From: Meloidogyne chitwoodi
Taxonomy: Eukaryota; Nematoda; Chromadorea; Rhabditida; Meloidogynidae
DNA length: 64,000 nucleotides
Direction: 5' to 3'
Assembly (NCBI GenBank): GCA_015183035.1
Contig: JACZZP010000012.1
Span: 1,240,001 to 1,304,000 of the forward strand
Below are positions 62,401 through 64,000 of the stretch, one piece after another (positions within the stretch are counted from its first letter, which is position 1; each line of letters starts with the position of its first letter). Position numbers and translations under genes: made by a program. The notes under the pieces were generated by a model. It searched no databases and was not told the origin of the DNA. It saw only the letters and a program-made list of their open reading frames with translations.

Positions 62401-63336
62401 AATTTAAAATTAATTTTAATTTATGCAAAAGAATTTTAATAAAAAAATCAAAATTGTGTAAAATTTAATAGACAAAGGAGACAATAAATTAACTTGAAAT
62501 TAAAAAATATTGGTTATTTTTATTAACTGAATTTAAAAAAATGCATAGACTAGATAATAATTATTAAAGAGATCATAATTAAGAAATATAAAAACAATTT
62601 ATTTGCACAAAGTCTACATATATTTAATAATAAAATAAAATATACTAAATAACTTTTAAAGATAATTATTTCTCAAGGTTATTTTCTCAAAAAGCGCATG
62701 TGGACTTTGTACTTTAATATTATATAAATAAAATATTATTATATTTTCTTCATCTTTTTATTAAAATATATATCCTTTTATTATTTGGGTAACCCTACAC
62801 ACAAAATATGGATCCATTTGGATTGTTTTATTAATTGACCGAATTGGTAATTGACCAATTGACTAAGTTGATACTCAGGGTTGACCTGTATAATAAAAGG
62901 ATATTTTTTGATATTATTAATACATATATAAATAATATATAATTATTAAATAATACCTGAATAATTAAAATTAACAAATGTTTGTTCAGTATTTTAAAAC
63001 AGGTATTATTGGGTCCACCCCTATAGATCGAATTAACCAATTTGTCCAATCGCCAATTTGGTCAAATCTCTTAAAACAATTTGGCCCATTCAAACTTGGA
63101 CCTACAAGGAGTGTTTTATTACTTATCCGTTTTAGAGCTCTGGCCAGTTGGTTTTCGTGCAAACTTGGACCTATTGGGAGTGTTTTATTATTTTACCATT
63201 TAAGGGATTTGACCAATTGGCAAATCGATCAATAGGGTTTCGGCCTATAGGGGTGATCCTGTATTATTTATATTAAAATTGACTTATTAGTTAAATAGAA
63301 TTAACAAATTTATTAATTAATTTTCTTAAATTATTT
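59446..63336. other. Long AT-rich intergenic region
   Basis: About 3.9 kb between the AMPK-gamma-like start and the lim-4 stop. Most is low-complexity A/T sequence. A 62-codon minus-strand frame (60310-60498) has no recognisable content. A short inverted pair ACAAAGTCTACAT and ATGTGGACTTTGT brackets 62606-62712. The only clear structure is the repeat cluster at 62788-63256. Confidence 0.5.
62788..63256. repeat. Cluster of inverted-repeat elements
   Basis: Two adjacent units. The first runs from GGGTAACCCT to CTCAGGGTTGACC (62788-62885) and contains TTGACCAATTGACTAAGTTG, shared with 34692-34935. The second runs from GGGTCCACCCCTATAG to CCTATAGGGGTGATCC (63010-63256) and holds two copies of CAAACTTGGACCTA plus GGAGTGTTTTATTA, the block also seen inside the elements at 27947 and 39586. 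No coding capacity. Confidence 0.65.
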
Positions 63337-63952
63337 TTAAAAATTTTGTTCTTCTTCTTCTTCTTCAATTTTTTCATTATTAATATTATTATTTTTTTCA
63401 TCTTCATCTCCAAATATTACAGCTTCAAAAGGACTATTAGGTCCATTAGGAGAAGAAGATATTGGTGTTGTTGTTATTGAACGACAAAAAGTACCTCCAA
63501 TAATTAAATTATTATAACAATTAGATGAAGAATTACTTGAACTATTACTATTTGTTTTACTTATTATTAAAGTATTTCCGTCATTACCATTAGTTACACA
63601 AGTATATTTCTTTTGACGAGCACGAGAATTCTTTTTTTTATTTATTAAATTTAAATAAATTAATTTTATTTGTTTTTAATTTTTTATTAATTTAAAATTG
63701 AAAAATTATTTAAAAAAATAATTAAAAATTACTTGAAACCAAACTTGAGTAACTCGTTTTGTCAATCCTGTTAAACGTGCTATTCTTTCCAAGTCTTTTA
63801 AATAAAAAAATTATTTTATAAAATAATAAATAAATTAATTAATTAACCAGTTCCATCAGGATTACTATCAACTTTAAAATTTTCCTGTAAAATATTAAGT
63901 TGGTCTTCTCCAAAAGTTGTACGTATTCTTTTTGCTTTAGGTTTGGGACTAC
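63337..63952 (-). CDS. lim-4: LIM-homeodomain factor LIM-4 (LHX6/LHX8 class), 3' part
   Basis: Three exons are visible (63848-63952, 63733-63794, 63337-63630); the LIM domains and start lie beyond the right edge. They encode the homeodomain: PKAKRIRTTFGEDQLNILQ, SNPDGTDLERIARLTGL and recognition helix TKRVTQVWFQNSRARQKKY. NSRARQKK after VWFQ, with NPDG before helix 2, is typical of the LHX6/8 class, whose worm member is LIM-4, a nuclear factor in neuron identity. After the homeodomain comes a Ser/Asn-rich tail ending in a Glu run, with CCNTTxx-like islands absent. It is the second LIM-homeobox gene in the window, 54 kb from ceh-14 and in the same orientation. Confidence 0.85.
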
Positions 63953-64000
63953 CTTTAATTTATTTTAATTTTTAAAAAAAATTAAAATAAATTAAAAAAC

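Noticed and set aside
1..64000. CRISPR array, bacterial-type defence or horizontally acquired operon
   Set aside because: All genes have short spliceosomal introns and nematode families; the repeats are transposon ends, not regularly spaced direct repeats.

Overview
This is nuclear DNA of a nematode. It is extremely AT-rich, with introns mostly 37-60 nt long that end in TTTCAG or TTTTAG. The recognisable genes are nematode orthologs: ceh-14, lim-4, lam-2, pam-1, crn-5 and the SPCS2 gene. The base composition and the Asn/Gln-rich runs fit a plant-parasitic tylenchid such as Meloidogyne, but that genus is inference. I built the gene models by joining exons by hand. Exon lengths sum to a multiple of three in every complete gene whose exons I measured (all except lam-2 and the two pam-1 copies).

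Layout. 1-1 kb: a macro-domain gene (+). 2-9.4 kb: LIM-homeobox gene ceh-14 (-) with a 3.1 kb intron holding a foldback repeat. 12.2-13.8 kb: an unknown type I membrane protein (-). 14.9-22.1 kb: laminin gamma gene lam-2 (-). 22.8-24.2 kb: an unknown secreted Cys-rich protein with a hydrophobic tail (-). 24.6-26.1 kb: SPT3/SUPT3H of SAGA (-). 26.4-34.6 kb: two tandem puromycin-sensitive aminopeptidase genes (pam-1, -). 35.7-36.6 kb: exosome subunit crn-5/RRP46 (+). 37.5-40.5 kb: a ZIP8/ZIP14-like metal transporter (+). 41.6-42.8 kb: a basic protein with an mRNA-export UAP56-binding motif (-). 43.7-44.5 kb: signal peptidase subunit SPCS2 (+). 45.6-48.0 kb: TAF6 (+). 49.4-50.6 kb: a proline-rich secreted protein (+). 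51.6-55.1 kb: two tandem claudin-like genes (+). 55.4-59.4 kb: a divergent AMPK-gamma-like CBS protein (-). 63.3 kb to the edge: the 3' part of lim-4 (-).

The unusual content is in the middle of the window. The two pam-1 copies are a mosaic of nearly identical and clearly diverged blocks, which points to gene conversion. One copy carries two transposon insertions in introns, and the other shows the empty site for one of them. Around them are several non-autonomous DNA transposons with readable target-site duplications. Three are Merlin-type (8-bp duplications; two keep pieces of the transposase), one is hAT-type, one has a 3-bp TTA duplication, and one is a foldback family whose duplication copies a splice donor. 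I found no bacterial-type system, CRISPR array, rRNA or convincing functional tRNA. The genes are ordinary housekeeping and developmental genes and show no shared pathway, apart from two transcription-complex histone-fold proteins (SPT3, TAF6).
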